DNA of 64,000 nt from Spirosoma montaniterrae (GCF_001988955.1 NZ_CP014263.1:1922001-1986000); one strand, 5' to 3'. Counted from the first letter of the stretch, positions 42,595-52,642 are shown. Made by a program: numbers and translations. Notes: a model not told the origin generated them from the letters alone.

Positions 42595-43104
42595 CTACTT
42601 CACTGTAAAATCGACCTGCGCGTCGGCCCACGCCATCGACACTACGCCCTTATTCGATACGTTGATGGCAAACTTCTCGGCGAAGGCTTTGGCTTTTCGG
42701 GCGGGCACCGTCACGCGTAGTACGTCTTCGTCCTGCTTATAGCTGAAGGCTCCCCACTTGATGGTTTTGTTCAGGATGACGGTCCAGTCTTTTTCGCCGG
42801 GGATCGTAAACAGCGCGTATTTGCCTTTGGCGACGGACTTGCCTTCGAGCGTTACGTTGTCGGAGAACTCGATAGACGTGGTTTCGTTGGCTCCGGTGCG
42901 CCATACCTGCCCATAGGGTACAATGCCGCCGAAGACGGTGCGGCCTTTCGCGGATGGCTGACTATATTTGATCGTAATGGTTTTGCCATTGACGGTACCG
43001 GTGGCTTCGGCGGGCGGGCTGGGACGCTGGGCCGGGTCGTTCTGAGCAAAGGTAGTCAGGGTCAGAAACAGCCCGACGAGTAGAAGAGCAAGGTTGCGGT
43101 TCAT
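42595..43104 (-). CDS. DUF2911 exported protein
   Basis: 169 residues. The signal peptide is LALLLVGLFLTLTTFAQ. The DUF2911 core is plain: ITIKYSQPSAKGRTVFGGIV, PYGQVWRTGANETTSIEFSD, and GKYALFTIPGEKDWTVILNK. The family's function is unknown. It lies just upstream of, and on the same strand as, the LamG-like gene, so the two may be cotranscribed, and it is divergent from the membrane HTH gene. Confidence 0.88.
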   Translation of the reverse strand: MNRNLALLLVGLFLTLTTFAQNDPAQRPSPPAEATGTVNGKTITIKYSQPSAKGRTVFGGIVPYGQVWRTGANETTSIEFSDNVTLEGKSVAKGKYALFTIPGEKDWTVILNKTIKWGAFSYKQDEDVLRVTVPARKAKAFAEKFAINVSNKGVVSMAWADAQVDFTVK

Positions 43105-43208
43105 TTTTGTTAGTTTTGTTTGAACGGCTCAAAATTGCCCGTTTCGCGCCGGAAGCAGGTTTTCAGGAGTCGTTCATGTCTGTTCAAGTTTGTTCATGCT
43201 GATTACCA

Positions 43209-44483
43209 ATGATTTCGGAAGATGATATTTGGACACGTTGCCGCCGATTGATCGAGCAGAAAATGGGCTGGGGTAGCAGCGACCATTGGCAGAACCGCGA
43301 CTTCGAGCAACTCAGCGAGCAGATACGTATCGAAACGGGCGTATCGCTCAGCGTCAGCACGCTCAAACGACTCTGGGGGCGCGTCCGCTACGAGAGTTCG
43401 CCCAACCTCACCACGCTCGATACGCTGGCGCAGTTTGTGGGCTACGACAACTGGCGGTCGCTACGGACCAGCGACTCCGCTACGCTGTCCACAATGGCCG
43501 CGCCAATCGACGACGAAACGTCCGCGCTGGTAGCCTTGCAGCCAGCCATGCTACCCGCTCAGCCACTTAGTCGCTACAGCCGCTGGCTGCTGGCCGGACT
43601 GGCGGGTATGCTCATCCTGGCGGCTATCATCTGGGGCTATCGCCAGCGGAATACGAGGCTACGATATGGTAACGTAGCGTTTTCGAGCCGACCCGTGGCG
43701 AAGGACGTACCCAACACAGTGGTGTTCGATTACGACGCCCGCGACTCCAATGCCGACAGCGTGTTTGTCCAACAAAGCTGGGACCCCAGCCTTCGGACAC
43801 GGGTCGAAAAAAGCGGTCGGCAATACACCACTACGTATTACTACCCCGGCTACTACCGCGCCAAGCTGATTCTGAACGATTCCATCGTCCGCGAACACGA
43901 TCTGTTTGTGGCTTCCAACGGCTGGCTCGGCACCGTGAACCGTCAACCCATTCCGCTTTACCTGAGGGCCAACGTTGTAGAAAAGCCAACCGGCGAAGTC
44001 AGCATCACGACCGCCGACCTGCAAACGCTGGGTGTTGCGCTGGGCGACAAAGTACCGGAGGTCAGCCTGTTTCGGGTCGATAGCCGTCAGACGGCCAACG
44101 GCGAACGGTTTGTGTTCGAGACTGCCGTGCGCAGTACATATAGCCGGGGCGATGCCGTTTGCCAGTCAGTACGTATCATGCTCATCTGCACCGACGGTTT
44201 CCATCTGATTCCCCTATCAGCTCCCGGCTGCGTCGGTAATCTGACAGTAGTGACGGGCAACCGGTCGGTCTCCGGCAAAACAACAGACCTGTCGGGTTTC
44301 GGCGTCGATTTCAGCCGCTGGGTGCCCGTCCGCTACGTCGTGGCCGACAGGCGGGTGCAGATTTTTGTCAACAACCGGCTGGTTCATGCCGGGCGGCTGG
44401 GCGATACGTTGCCGGGGCGGGTCATGGGTCTGCGCTACCAGTTTATGGGTACGGGGGCGGTGCAGTATGCAAGATTACGATGA
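43209..44483 (+). CDS. Membrane-tethered helix-turn-helix protein with exported beta-sandwich domain
   Basis: 424 residues. Residues about 35-85 read [20 protein letters not shown] then [20 protein letters not shown], a helix-turn-helix-like pattern. A single membrane helix lies at about 126-143 ([18 protein letters not shown]). The remaining 280 residues are strand-rich, with [20 protein letters not shown] resembling PKD-like folds seen in other Spirosoma-type proteins, and would lie in the periplasm. The layout suggests a one-component sensor that binds DNA from the membrane. The family has no name I know. It is divergent from the DUF2911 gene. Confidence 0.75.
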
Positions 44484-44489
44484 ACATTT

Positions 44490-44600
44490 ATGGATTCTAT
44501 GGAACAGACACTTCTCCTTTGCCTGCCCTTGTTTCTGCACATCGGGGTGGTTTGGCTGCTGTACCAACCGGCTCAACCTCACCTGAACCCGGCACAATAG
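44490..44600 (+). CDS. Possible 36-residue membrane microprotein
   Basis: A short frame, MDSMEQTLLLCLPLFLHIGV, continuing VWLLYQPAQPHLNPAQ, with one membrane helix. It starts 6 bp after the membrane HTH gene's stop. No homologue is known to me and the ribosome site is unclear, so it may be chance. Confidence 0.25.
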   Translation: MDSMEQTLLLCLPLFLHIGVVWLLYQPAQPHLNPAQ

Positions 44601-44636
44601 CTGGGTAAACTCGGCGCGGCTTCGTCTTTCTCAGGC

Positions 44637-46562
44637 ATGAAGACGTACACGCGCCTACTTCTGACGGGCTTTTTCCTCTTAATGCTACAACCTGTATTTG
44701 CCCAGTCCGATTCGGTGCGGGCCACCACTTCCCTACCCGATCACCCGCGTTTGCTGCTGCTGAAAGGCGAAGAAAAAACCCTCCTGCGAACCATTCAGAC
44801 CGATTCGGTCTGGCTGCGCGTTCACCAGACCATTCTTCAGGAATGCGACCGGATGCTGACCACCGCCCCTGTGCAACGCATTCAAATCGGGCGTCGGCTG
44901 CTCGACAAATCGCGCGAGTGTTTGCGTCGGGTATTTTTTCTGGCCTACGCCTATCGGATGACAGGGCAAAAGTCGTATCGCGACCGGGCCGAACAGGAAC
45001 TACTGGCCGTGTCGGCGTTCACCGACTGGAATCCGTCGCATTTTTTAGACGTGGCCGAGATGACAATGGCCGTTGCCATCGGCTACGACTGGCTCTATAA
45101 TGACCTGTCGGAAACATCACGGACGAAACTGCGGGACGCGCTGCTGACCAAAGGTTTGCAGCCATCCCTCGAAACCCGGTACAGTGGCTGGCAAAATGCC
45201 AGTCATAACTGGAATCAGGTGTGCAATGCCGGTATGGCATTCGGTGCGCTGGCCCTGTTCGACCAGCCGAGCGCGGCCCGGCCTAACGTGGCCCGGCCCG
45301 ATCTGATGCCCTATATCATTAACCGGGCCATCCGCACCGTAACCAAACCTATGGCCGATTATGCTCCCGACGGGGCTTATCCCGAAGGTTATAGCTACTG
45401 GGGCTATGGCACAACGTTCAATGTTCTGCTTATCAGCGCGTTGGAAAAAGCATTCGGGTCCGATTTTGGACTAACGGCACAGCCCGGTTTCCGGCAAACG
45501 GCGCAATATCTGCTGCACATGACCGGGCCTACCGGGGCGTCGTTCAATTACTCCGACGCGGGCCGGGGCGGCAGCATTCAACCGGCTATGTTCTGGTTTG
45601 CGCAAAAACAAAAAGACCCATCCCTGCTGTGGGTCGAGCGCGATCATCTGGCTCCGGCACAAGCTAAAAGTATGCTACGGGAGCGGGTACTACCTGCTAT
45701 GCTTGTTTGGGGTAACGCCTTTATGCTGAGTCAACTGCCCAAACCAACGCAAACAGCCTGGGTGGGCGGTGGCAAAAACCCGGTGGCCCTGTTCCGGTCA
45801 TCGTGGCAGGATTCTACGGCGGTGTTTGTAGGGTTAAAAGCCGGATCGCCGTCGGTCAATCACGGACACATGGATGTTGGCTCGTTCGTCATGGAAGCCG
45901 ATGGGGTCCGCTGGGCGTCGGATTTGGGAATGCAGGAGTATAATTCGCTCGAATCGCGGGGAATGAACATCTGGGGCAAGGAGCAGAATGCCCAACGCTG
46001 GCAGGTGTTCCGCTACCGAAATCACGTGCATAATACCCTCACCGTCAACGATTCGTTGCAACGTACCAACGGTTATGCGGCCATTGCCAGCCATGCCGAC
46101 ACGCCTTCGTTTCAGCATGCCATTACCAACTTATCAACGTTATACGCAGGTTCTCTGCAAACGGCCCGGCGTGGGGTTGCGCTGCTGAACGGGCAGTATG
46201 TGGTTGTGCGCGACGAACTTACGGCCTTAGCAAAGCCCGCTACCGTCCGCTGGACCATGCTGACACCCGCCGACGTGACCATCACCGGACCCAACTCTGC
46301 CGAACTGCGTCAACAGGGAAAGACGCTTACGCTGCGTGTGCAGGAACCCGCACAGGTCACGATGAAGACCTGGACAGCCGAGCCGCCAAACGACTACGAC
46401 GCCCCCAATCCGGGCATGTCGCTGATTGGTTTTGAGGTAACGATGCCTGCCGGGTCGAGCGGAGCGTTAACGGTGCTGCTTTTGCCGGGGGCAACGGCCA
46501 ATCAGCCCCTGCCGCCCGTTCGTTCGCTGCGCGACTGGCCGCAAACGAAGGCCGGGAAATGA
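44637..46562 (+). CDS. Heparinase II/III-family polysaccharide lyase, exported
   Basis: 641 residues. A signal peptide (LLLTGFFLLMLQPVFAQ) precedes an alpha/alpha toroid (residues about 80-370; SHNWNQVCNAGMAFGALAL is a typical segment, with the conserved His-Asn) and a C-terminal beta-sheet domain (GHMDVGSFVMEADGVRWASD, YRNHVHNTLTVND with the conserved HxxD/N and HN residues). Such enzymes cleave uronic-acid glycans such as alginate, heparin-like or oligo-uronides by beta-elimination. It is 185 bp upstream of susC/susD-like genes on the same strand. No sulfatase is near, arguing for an unsulfated substrate. Confidence 0.88.
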   Translation: MKTYTRLLLTGFFLLMLQPVFAQSDSVRATTSLPDHPRLLLLKGEEKTLLRTIQTDSVWLRVHQTILQECDRMLTTAPVQRIQIGRRLLDKSRECLRRVFFLAYAYRMTGQKSYRDRAEQELLAVSAFTDWNPSHFLDVAEMTMAVAIGYDWLYNDLSETSRTKLRDALLTKGLQPSLETRYSGWQNASHNWNQVCNAGMAFGALALFDQPSAARPNVARPDLMPYIINRAIRTVTKPMADYAPDGAYPEGYSYWGYGTTFNVLLISALEKAFGSDFGLTAQPGFRQTAQYLLHMTGPTGASFNYSDAGRGGSIQPAMFWFAQKQKDPSLLWVERDHLAPAQAKSMLRERVLPAMLVWGNAFMLSQLPKPTQTAWVGGGKNPVALFRSSWQDSTAVFVGLKAGSPSVNHGHMDVGSFVMEADGVRWASDLGMQEYNSLESRGMNIWGKEQNAQRWQVFRYRNHVHNTLTVNDSLQRTNGYAAIASHADTPSFQHAITNLSTLYAGSLQTARRGVALLNGQYVVVRDELTALAKPATVRWTMLTPADVTITGPNSAELRQQGKTLTLRVQEPAQVTMKTWTAEPPNDYDAPNPGMSLIGFEVTMPAGSSGALTVLLLPGATANQPLPPVRSLRDWPQTKAGK

Positions 46563-46747
46563 GGATCCATAACTTAACTTTATTGTCTCTAAAATTTTCG
46601 TACCCATCACCCTAAACTTTAAATTCTGCTAATCTGTAGAGGAAAAATCTTGCTTGATTGTCTTTATATATCAATACCACCTTAATTCATCTTTTATTTA
46701 CCCAATAGTCTGTATACAATTTTTTTCAAAGACAAAAATGCCTCCAC

Positions 46748-49700
46748 ATGAAAACACAACTACTTAGGTGCCGCACTGCCGTTACCCAACGCTTGCTGTG
46801 CAGTTTACTGGTTCTCCTCGGATTGAGCAGTGCGACCTTCGGTCAAACGGTATCGGGCCGAATCACCGCTTCTGAAAGTGGGGAAGGGTTGCCGGGTGTA
46901 AGCGTCGTATTGAAAGGTACTACCCAGGGTACTACGACCGACAATAATGGGCAGTACACGCTGAAAGTACCCAATACCAACGCTACGCTGGTGGTTAGCT
47001 TCATTGGGTACGTGCGGCAGGAAGTGGCCGTTCGGGGTCGCTCGACCATTGATGTAACGCTGCTGGTCGACGACAAAGCACTGGATGAAGTCGTCGTTGT
47101 CGGCTATGGTACGCAGCGCAAAGCCAACCTGACGGGGGCCGTCTCAACTATCGACTCGAAGGTGATTCAGAACCGGCCCAGCACGAATGTAACGAATGCT
47201 CTGCAAGGTACAACGCCCGGTCTGATTGTAACGCGCAGTTCCGGGCAGCCGGGGCAGGAAGGGCTGAACATCCAGATTCGGGGCGTTACAACCGCCAACG
47301 GTGCAGTGCCGCCCCTGATTATTCTGGATGGCGTAACCGTTCCGAGCAATACGCTCAACACACTGAACCCCAACGATATTGAAAGCATGAGTGTGCTGAA
47401 AGATGCTGCTGCTGCCGCCATTTACGGCGCACAGGCAGCCGGTGGGGTTATTTTAGTGACAACTAAAAAAGGCAAGTCGGGCAAGGTCACGTTCGACTAT
47501 CTGGCGCAATACGGCACCGACTGGGCTATTAACGTACCCAAACGCATGGGCCTGCTCGACGAAGCCCTGTACGTGAACCTCGGCAATCGCAATGCAGGCA
47601 TCAACCCCGAATACACGGACTTTGACCTCGAACAGATTCGGAACAACGTGCCCTACGTGGTGAACCCCGCCGATACGAGCACGTATCTATACTACGGACA
47701 GGAAGCTCTCACCGATCAGGTGCTACGGAAATACACCTCCATGCGTACCCATAACATCACGGCTCGTGGCGGCACCGATAAATTCAACTTTATGGTGTCG
47801 GGTGGTTTCTACGAAAAACAGGGCATTTTTAAAGTAGGGCCAGACAAAAACACTCGCTACAACCTGCGTGTAAACCTCGGTGCCCAACTAACGCAGCATG
47901 TGTCGCTGGAAGCACTGATGGCCTATACCAATGAAACCACCCGGCAGTCGTCGTCGGCGGCAGATGGCAACCTGATCTACCAGATTTACCGACTCCGCAC
48001 CCGCACGCCGTTCTTCACGCCCGAAGGCCGCTACAACGGGGCTGGTTCGGCAGCATCGACCTACGCCGAACTCGAATCGGGCGGCTATAACAACCTGTTT
48101 AAGAACCACTTCGACGGTACGTTTACGCTCCGGGCGGCCAACTTCATCAAAGGTCTGTCGCTGCGGGCGGTGGCCGGTACGCAGTATCGCCCCGAAAACC
48201 GGAATGTATTTTTTCGCACGGTACCGCTCTGGGGCAAGTCGCGAATTCTGCGCTACCACAATCAGGTCAACTCGTATCAGGTGACGCGCGACCTGACCAA
48301 AAACATCAACCTACAGTTTCTGGCCGATTACAACTTCAAAATTGGAGCCAATCACAACTTCGCGTTGCTGGGCGGCTATCAGTGGGAAGATTTCCGGTTT
48401 GAGCGCGTATTCACGCAAGCCAATAACTTGGTTAGCAACGACTTACCTACACTCAGCCTGGGCGATGACCTGACCAAGTCGAACAGCGAAACGATTCGGA
48501 CGTATGCGTTTCAGTCGATTTTTGGACGACTCAACTACAACTTCGCTGATAAGTATCTGTTCGAGGCCACTGTTCGGCAGGACGAAAGTTCCAAGCTGGC
48601 TCCTGGCCTGCGCACGCAGATTTTCCCGGCAGCATCGGTCGGCTGGAACCTGCACCGCGAAGGCTTTTTTGCCAACAGAATCAACTTTGTCAGTGAGTTG
48701 AAACTGCGCGGTTCGTGGGGTCGTCTGGGCGGTGCGCTGGGCGACGTGCTGGGCTTTTACGATTACCTGAATCAGTTGGGACGGGGCAATACTCTCGTGT
48801 TGGGCGACACGCGCACGTCGTTTATCGGGCAAACGTTCATTCCGTCGGCGTCGCTCTCGTGGGAAACCATCGAAACCACCAATGGCGGGGTTGATCTGGG
48901 CTTTTTCCAGAACCGCCTGCAAGCCAGTTTCGATTACTATGTGAAGTTTAACCGCAACATGCTGACCCCACAGCAGTTGCCCGCCACCATTGGCATTGCC
49001 ACGCCCCGTAAGAACAATGGCGAACTGAAATCGTGGGGCTGGGAACTTGACCTGCGCTACCGCGACCGCATTGGTAAAGAGTTTAACTACAACGTGGCAC
49101 TCAACCTGTCGGACAATCAGAACCGTCTCATCAATTTCTCGGGTCGGCGGGTTGTCAATGCCGGGTTCAACAACCTGATCGAAGGCTACCCCATCAACAC
49201 ATTCTGGGGCTACCAAACCGCCGGGTTCTTCAGCACCGCCGACGAAGTAAAAGCCCATGCCTTCCAGGATAACCGCACCGGACCGGGCGACCTGAAATAC
49301 ATTGACCGCAACGGCGATGGTCGGCTAACGGTAGGCAAAGGCAATACCGAAGATTTTGGGGATCTGGTACTGATCGGCTCCGATCAGCCCCGCTGGTTGT
49401 TTGGCGGTACGTTCGGGTTCGATATCAAAGGTTTCGACTTTCTGGCTTTCTTCCAGGGCGTTGGCGAACGCTGGTTCCGCCCTTCCACCGAGTCGATTGC
49501 CCCACGGTTGGTGACGTGGAAACAGCCGCTGGCTCTCCACGCCGACTACTGGACACCCGAAAACCCCGACGCACTTTATCCACGTCCGTTTACGGGTGCC
49601 ACCCACAACTACGTGGCCTCGGACCGCTGGACACTCAACGGGCGGTATATGCGCCTGAAAAATTTGCAGGTGGGGTACACGCTGCCCGCTTCGCTGACCC

Positions 49701-49870
49701 AAAAGGTAAAAATTGCACGGGCGCGGTTCTTCTTCTCCGGGCAGGATTTATTCACGGTTTCTGCTTTAGGCGGCTTCAAAGGCTATTATGACCCCGAAAC
49801 CCGGAATAACGTCGAGAACGATTACCCCTTCTTCGCTACGGCCTCGCTGGGCTTAAACATCGGATTCTAA
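46748..49870 (+). CDS. SusC/RagA-type TonB-dependent outer-membrane receptor
   Basis: 1040 residues. After the signal (LCSLLVLLGLSSATFGQ) comes a carboxypeptidase-regulatory-like domain (about 33-115, GEGLPGVSVVLKGTTQGTTT), a linker with DEVVVVGYGTQRKANLTG, the plug (LKDAAAAAIYGAQAAGGVIL) and a long barrel ending SLGLNIGF. It imports oligosaccharides, or sometimes peptides, with the SusD partner and TonB energy. The preceding 185-bp AT-rich gap probably carries its promoter; no clear -7 box is evident. Confidence 0.95.
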   Translation: MKTQLLRCRTAVTQRLLCSLLVLLGLSSATFGQTVSGRITASESGEGLPGVSVVLKGTTQGTTTDNNGQYTLKVPNTNATLVVSFIGYVRQEVAVRGRSTIDVTLLVDDKALDEVVVVGYGTQRKANLTGAVSTIDSKVIQNRPSTNVTNALQGTTPGLIVTRSSGQPGQEGLNIQIRGVTTANGAVPPLIILDGVTVPSNTLNTLNPNDIESMSVLKDAAAAAIYGAQAAGGVILVTTKKGKSGKVTFDYLAQYGTDWAINVPKRMGLLDEALYVNLGNRNAGINPEYTDFDLEQIRNNVPYVVNPADTSTYLYYGQEALTDQVLRKYTSMRTHNITARGGTDKFNFMVSGGFYEKQGIFKVGPDKNTRYNLRVNLGAQLTQHVSLEALMAYTNETTRQSSSAADGNLIYQIYRLRTRTPFFTPEGRYNGAGSAASTYAELESGGYNNLFKNHFDGTFTLRAANFIKGLSLRAVAGTQYRPENRNVFFRTVPLWGKSRILRYHNQVNSYQVTRDLTKNINLQFLADYNFKIGANHNFALLGGYQWEDFRFERVFTQANNLVSNDLPTLSLGDDLTKSNSETIRTYAFQSIFGRLNYNFADKYLFEATVRQDESSKLAPGLRTQIFPAASVGWNLHREGFFANRINFVSELKLRGSWGRLGGALGDVLGFYDYLNQLGRGNTLVLGDTRTSFIGQTFIPSASLSWETIETTNGGVDLGFFQNRLQASFDYYVKFNRNMLTPQQLPATIGIATPRKNNGELKSWGWELDLRYRDRIGKEFNYNVALNLSDNQNRLINFSGRRVVNAGFNNLIEGYPINTFWGYQTAGFFSTADEVKAHAFQDNRTGPGDLKYIDRNGDGRLTVGKGNTEDFGDLVLIGSDQPRWLFGGTFGFDIKGFDFLAFFQGVGERWFRPSTESIAPRLVTWKQPLALHADYWTPENPDALYPRPFTGATHNYVASDRWTLNGRYMRLKNLQVGYTLPASLTQKVKIARARFFFSGQDLFTVSALGGFKGYYDPETRNNVENDYPFFATASLGLNIGF

Positions 49871-49901
49871 CCGGCTTTGTTCACATCAATTTGTTACGAC
49901 T

Positions 49902-51545
49902 ATGATTCAGTCTTTTTCAACCATACTCTCGAAAACCGTTGCCAAACCCTTTCGGTACGCGGGGGTGGCGGCTTTGCTGCTACTGGCATCCTGCGAGGTA
50001 GATCGTTTACCGGAAACAGCCATCAGCGACGATGTGTTCTGGCGGTCGGAAGCCGACCTGAAACAGGCAGCTAACTACCTCTATACATGGATGCCGAGTT
50101 TCAACAACGCAGACGTTTGGTCAGACGATGCCTTCGGGCTGGCATCGAACGGCGTCAGCGATGGGTCGCGGCTTCCGCCCGCGACCGATGGTGGTTATAA
50201 CATACCCTACGCCCTGATTCGGGCGGCTAACAACATCATCGAGAAGGCTCCGCGTGCGTCGACGGCGAGCGTGTCTGCAATAGAACGTTATACCGCCGAG
50301 GCTCGCTTTTTTCGGGCATTGGGCTATTTTCAACTGGTACAACGGTATGGCGGGGTGCCGCTGATTCTGAAAACGCTGACCGATGCCTCGCCGGAACTAC
50401 AGCAGCCCGCAGCCACCCGCGAACAGGTAGTTGATCAGATGTATCAGGATTTGGATTTTGCTGCGTTGAAACTGCCCACCCCTACCCAACTTGGCAACGC
50501 CGACTATGGGCGCATCTCCAACACGGCGGCACTGGCGTTCAAGGCGCGGGTGGCCTTGTTTGAGGGCACACGAGCCAAATTTCATACCTACGGCGAACCG
50601 GCCAAACACCTCAATGTAGCCTTAGCCGCAGCCAAAGCCGTAATCGACAGTCGGCAGCACGATTTGTTTGGTAACTATTTCAACCTGTTTCAGTACGAAG
50701 GCGAAGGCCGGCAAAACCGCGAAAACGTGATGGTGCGGCAGTTCGGCGTGTCGCTGACCGACCGCGTATCGACGCACGGTTTCTACCGGGGAACGCTCGA
50801 AAACGGCAACATGAACCCCACAAAAGTGCTGGTCGATGCGTATCTGATGAAAGATGGGTTGCCCATTACCAAATCGCCCCTCTATAAGACGCCAACTACA
50901 ACGCTGGAAATTTTTGCCAACCGCGATAACCGCCTGAGCGAGACGGTTATGAAACGGGGTGATCCAATGATGGCAACCAAACCCGTTTTCGACGTAGCCA
51001 ATCTGGCCTTTAACAAAACAGGCTACATGTTCCGCAAATTCGCCAATATCGACGACTGGAATACGCAGGCATCCCGCATCGACTACCCGGTGCTGCGCTA
51101 TGCCGAGGTGCTGCTGACCTACGCCGAAGCCGATTTTGAGCTGGACAACCAAATCAGCGACGCCGATCTGGAACTGACCGTCAACCGGTTGCGAACACGC
51201 GGGGGCATTGCCAAACTGACCAACGCGTTTGTAGCCGCCAACGGACTCGACATGCGGGAGGAACTCCGGCGCGAACGGCGCGTGGAACTGGCAATGGAAG
51301 GTTTTCGGTACTGGGACCTGATTCGCTGGAAAACCGCCGAAACTGAGCTTCCCAAACCGGTGCTGGGCATTTACTTTTTCAAATCGGAGTTTCCGCCCGC
51401 CACGGTCAACCTGACGCCCGACAATTTCGTTCTGGTACAAACCGCCAATTTCCGCAAGTTCGACCCGGCGCGGGATTACCTTTTCCCGCTACCCATCAAC
51501 GAACTTAGCCTGAACCCGGCTCTAAAACAGAATCCGGGCTGGTAA
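49902..51545 (+). CDS. SusD/RagB-type surface glycan-binding lipoprotein
   Basis: 547 residues. The lipobox is LLLLASCEVDRLPETAISDD with Cys31 as the acylated residue. Family features include a TPR-like helical scaffold (YTAEARFFRALGYFQLVQRY), PVLRYAEVLLTYAEADFELD and RRERRVELAMEGFRYWDLIR. It forms the lid over the adjacent SusC channel and captures glycan. It starts 31 bp after susC. The glycan specificity cannot be set, but the upstream uronate lyase suggests a uronic-acid polymer. Confidence 0.95.
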   Translation: MIQSFSTILSKTVAKPFRYAGVAALLLLASCEVDRLPETAISDDVFWRSEADLKQAANYLYTWMPSFNNADVWSDDAFGLASNGVSDGSRLPPATDGGYNIPYALIRAANNIIEKAPRASTASVSAIERYTAEARFFRALGYFQLVQRYGGVPLILKTLTDASPELQQPAATREQVVDQMYQDLDFAALKLPTPTQLGNADYGRISNTAALAFKARVALFEGTRAKFHTYGEPAKHLNVALAAAKAVIDSRQHDLFGNYFNLFQYEGEGRQNRENVMVRQFGVSLTDRVSTHGFYRGTLENGNMNPTKVLVDAYLMKDGLPITKSPLYKTPTTTLEIFANRDNRLSETVMKRGDPMMATKPVFDVANLAFNKTGYMFRKFANIDDWNTQASRIDYPVLRYAEVLLTYAEADFELDNQISDADLELTVNRLRTRGGIAKLTNAFVAANGLDMREELRRERRVELAMEGFRYWDLIRWKTAETELPKPVLGIYFFKSEFPPATVNLTPDNFVLVQTANFRKFDPARDYLFPLPINELSLNPALKQNPGW

Positions 51546-51594
51546 TGCGGTAGTCAGGTGTGATTGATGGCTGACGCGAAAAAGATGTGAGAGG

Positions 51595-51693
51595 TTGATG
51601 GCTGACGCGAAAGAGACGCAAAGGGTTGCGTCTCTACACCGGATGGATTTGTAGAGACGCAACCCTTTGCGTCTCTTTCGCGTCAGCCATCAA
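51595..51693. repeat. Perfect 44-bp inverted repeat of ATGGCTGACGCGAAAGAGAC type
   Basis: Arms 51595-51638 and 51650-51693 are exact reverse complements over 44 nt with an 11-nt spacer. A further partial copy of the arm start, TGATGGCTGACGCGAAA, lies at 51565-51581 just to the left. The element lies between the convergent SusD and DUF3822 genes and the DUF3822 stop codon (51690-51692) lies one nucleotide inside the right arm. Within the arm, GAGACGCAAAGGGTTGCGTCTC is itself a near-palindrome. Confidence 0.92.
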
Positions 51694-52580
51694 TCGTTCA
51701 GCAGCACCAGCCCGTACAGGCTTAGATACCGGTGATCGGGCAAATCATCGAATTCGTCGGTGAGTGTGAGGCCGTTGGGTGCGTGACCGAAGGTCAGATT
51801 CGGCAGAAAGCGGCTTAACTCGGTGTAGGCATCGGCGAATGGAGTTATCTCGCCAAACAGCAAAACGGCAGTATCTTCGACCGAGAGGTTTAGTTCGCTT
51901 AGTACGTACAGAACATAGTAGGCTAAGTCCTGCGTGGTTTTATACCCAAACCGGTTGCAGTAGCGCAGTTGCTCTGCTTCGCGGCAGATAATTGTAACAA
52001 ACTCATCTTCAAAATACAGGTACAGCGATTGCGCGTTGAGGGCATGTCGGCTGAGGTTGGCCGTAGCCTGAATCAGCGCGCTCGTCTGATGCACGAACGT
52101 TAGCGGTTGAAGCGGATAGACTTCCGAAAAATAGTCGGCCAGCGGATGGGCCAGATTAAACACCGACAAAAAGCCTTCGCTCTCGTGGCTATACGTCTGG
52201 GCAAATTCATGCGCTGGCAGCGTATTGCCCCGCATCAGCGAAAGGTAGCTACCGGCATACTCTTTCCGGTACAACGGTTTAGGAATGAGCGTAAACGACG
52301 GCGAATTAACGCTGACGCGGATCTGCTGCCACGGTCCCGCCGACAGTACGGGATGGTGCCGGAACACGTCGGGGAGCATCTCAGTCAGGGGCCGGTCGGT
52401 AAGGAGTGATGAAAACGGATAATCTTCCAGATAACAACCCTGCTTACGGCTGTCCTGCACCAGAAACCGAAACCGATCTCGCCCAACTTCCAGACACAAA
52501 ACAGACTGAGCCGTTTTAGCCGGATCAAAAACGGAGGAGCGGACAGCAACAGTGGGCGCAAGAGACACAGCAGTTAGCAC
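51690..52580 (-). CDS. DUF3822 family protein
   Basis: 296 residues of the Bacteroidota-specific DUF3822 family. The ASKHA/actin-like pattern is suggested by its N-terminal SVLCLEVGRDRFRFLVQD and the later SLYLYFEDEFVTIICREAEQ and LRYCNRFGYKTTQDLAYYVL segments. Function is unknown; relatives are often near rRNA methylase genes, which is not the case here. The gene is preceded on the same strand by the Nudix gene (62 bp gap). Its 3' end is inside an inverted repeat. Confidence 0.8.
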   Translation of the reverse strand: MLTAVSLAPTVAVRSSVFDPAKTAQSVLCLEVGRDRFRFLVQDSRKQGCYLEDYPFSSLLTDRPLTEMLPDVFRHHPVLSAGPWQQIRVSVNSPSFTLIPKPLYRKEYAGSYLSLMRGNTLPAHEFAQTYSHESEGFLSVFNLAHPLADYFSEVYPLQPLTFVHQTSALIQATANLSRHALNAQSLYLYFEDEFVTIICREAEQLRYCNRFGYKTTQDLAYYVLYVLSELNLSVEDTAVLLFGEITPFADAYTELSRFLPNLTFGHAPNGLTLTDEFDDLPDHRYLSLYGLVLLND

Positions 52581-52642
52581 AGGAGCGATCAGATTAACCG
52601 GTTCAACAAAGTAACGGGATAGTATAGTGAATGTGTAGAGAC

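Noticed and set aside
43286..43570. Alternative 94-codon frame within the membrane HTH gene
   Set aside because: It is an out-of-frame shadow with Arg/Ala-rich sequence, and the longer frame has clear domain structure.
48443..49258. A 271-codon minus-strand frame inside the SusC gene
   Set aside because: Antisense shadow of a strongly conserved TonB receptor barrel.
51546..51693. Insertion sequence or transposon end at the SusD-DUF3822 gap
   Set aside because: The arms enclose only 11 bp with no room for a transposase, and no target-site duplication is obvious.
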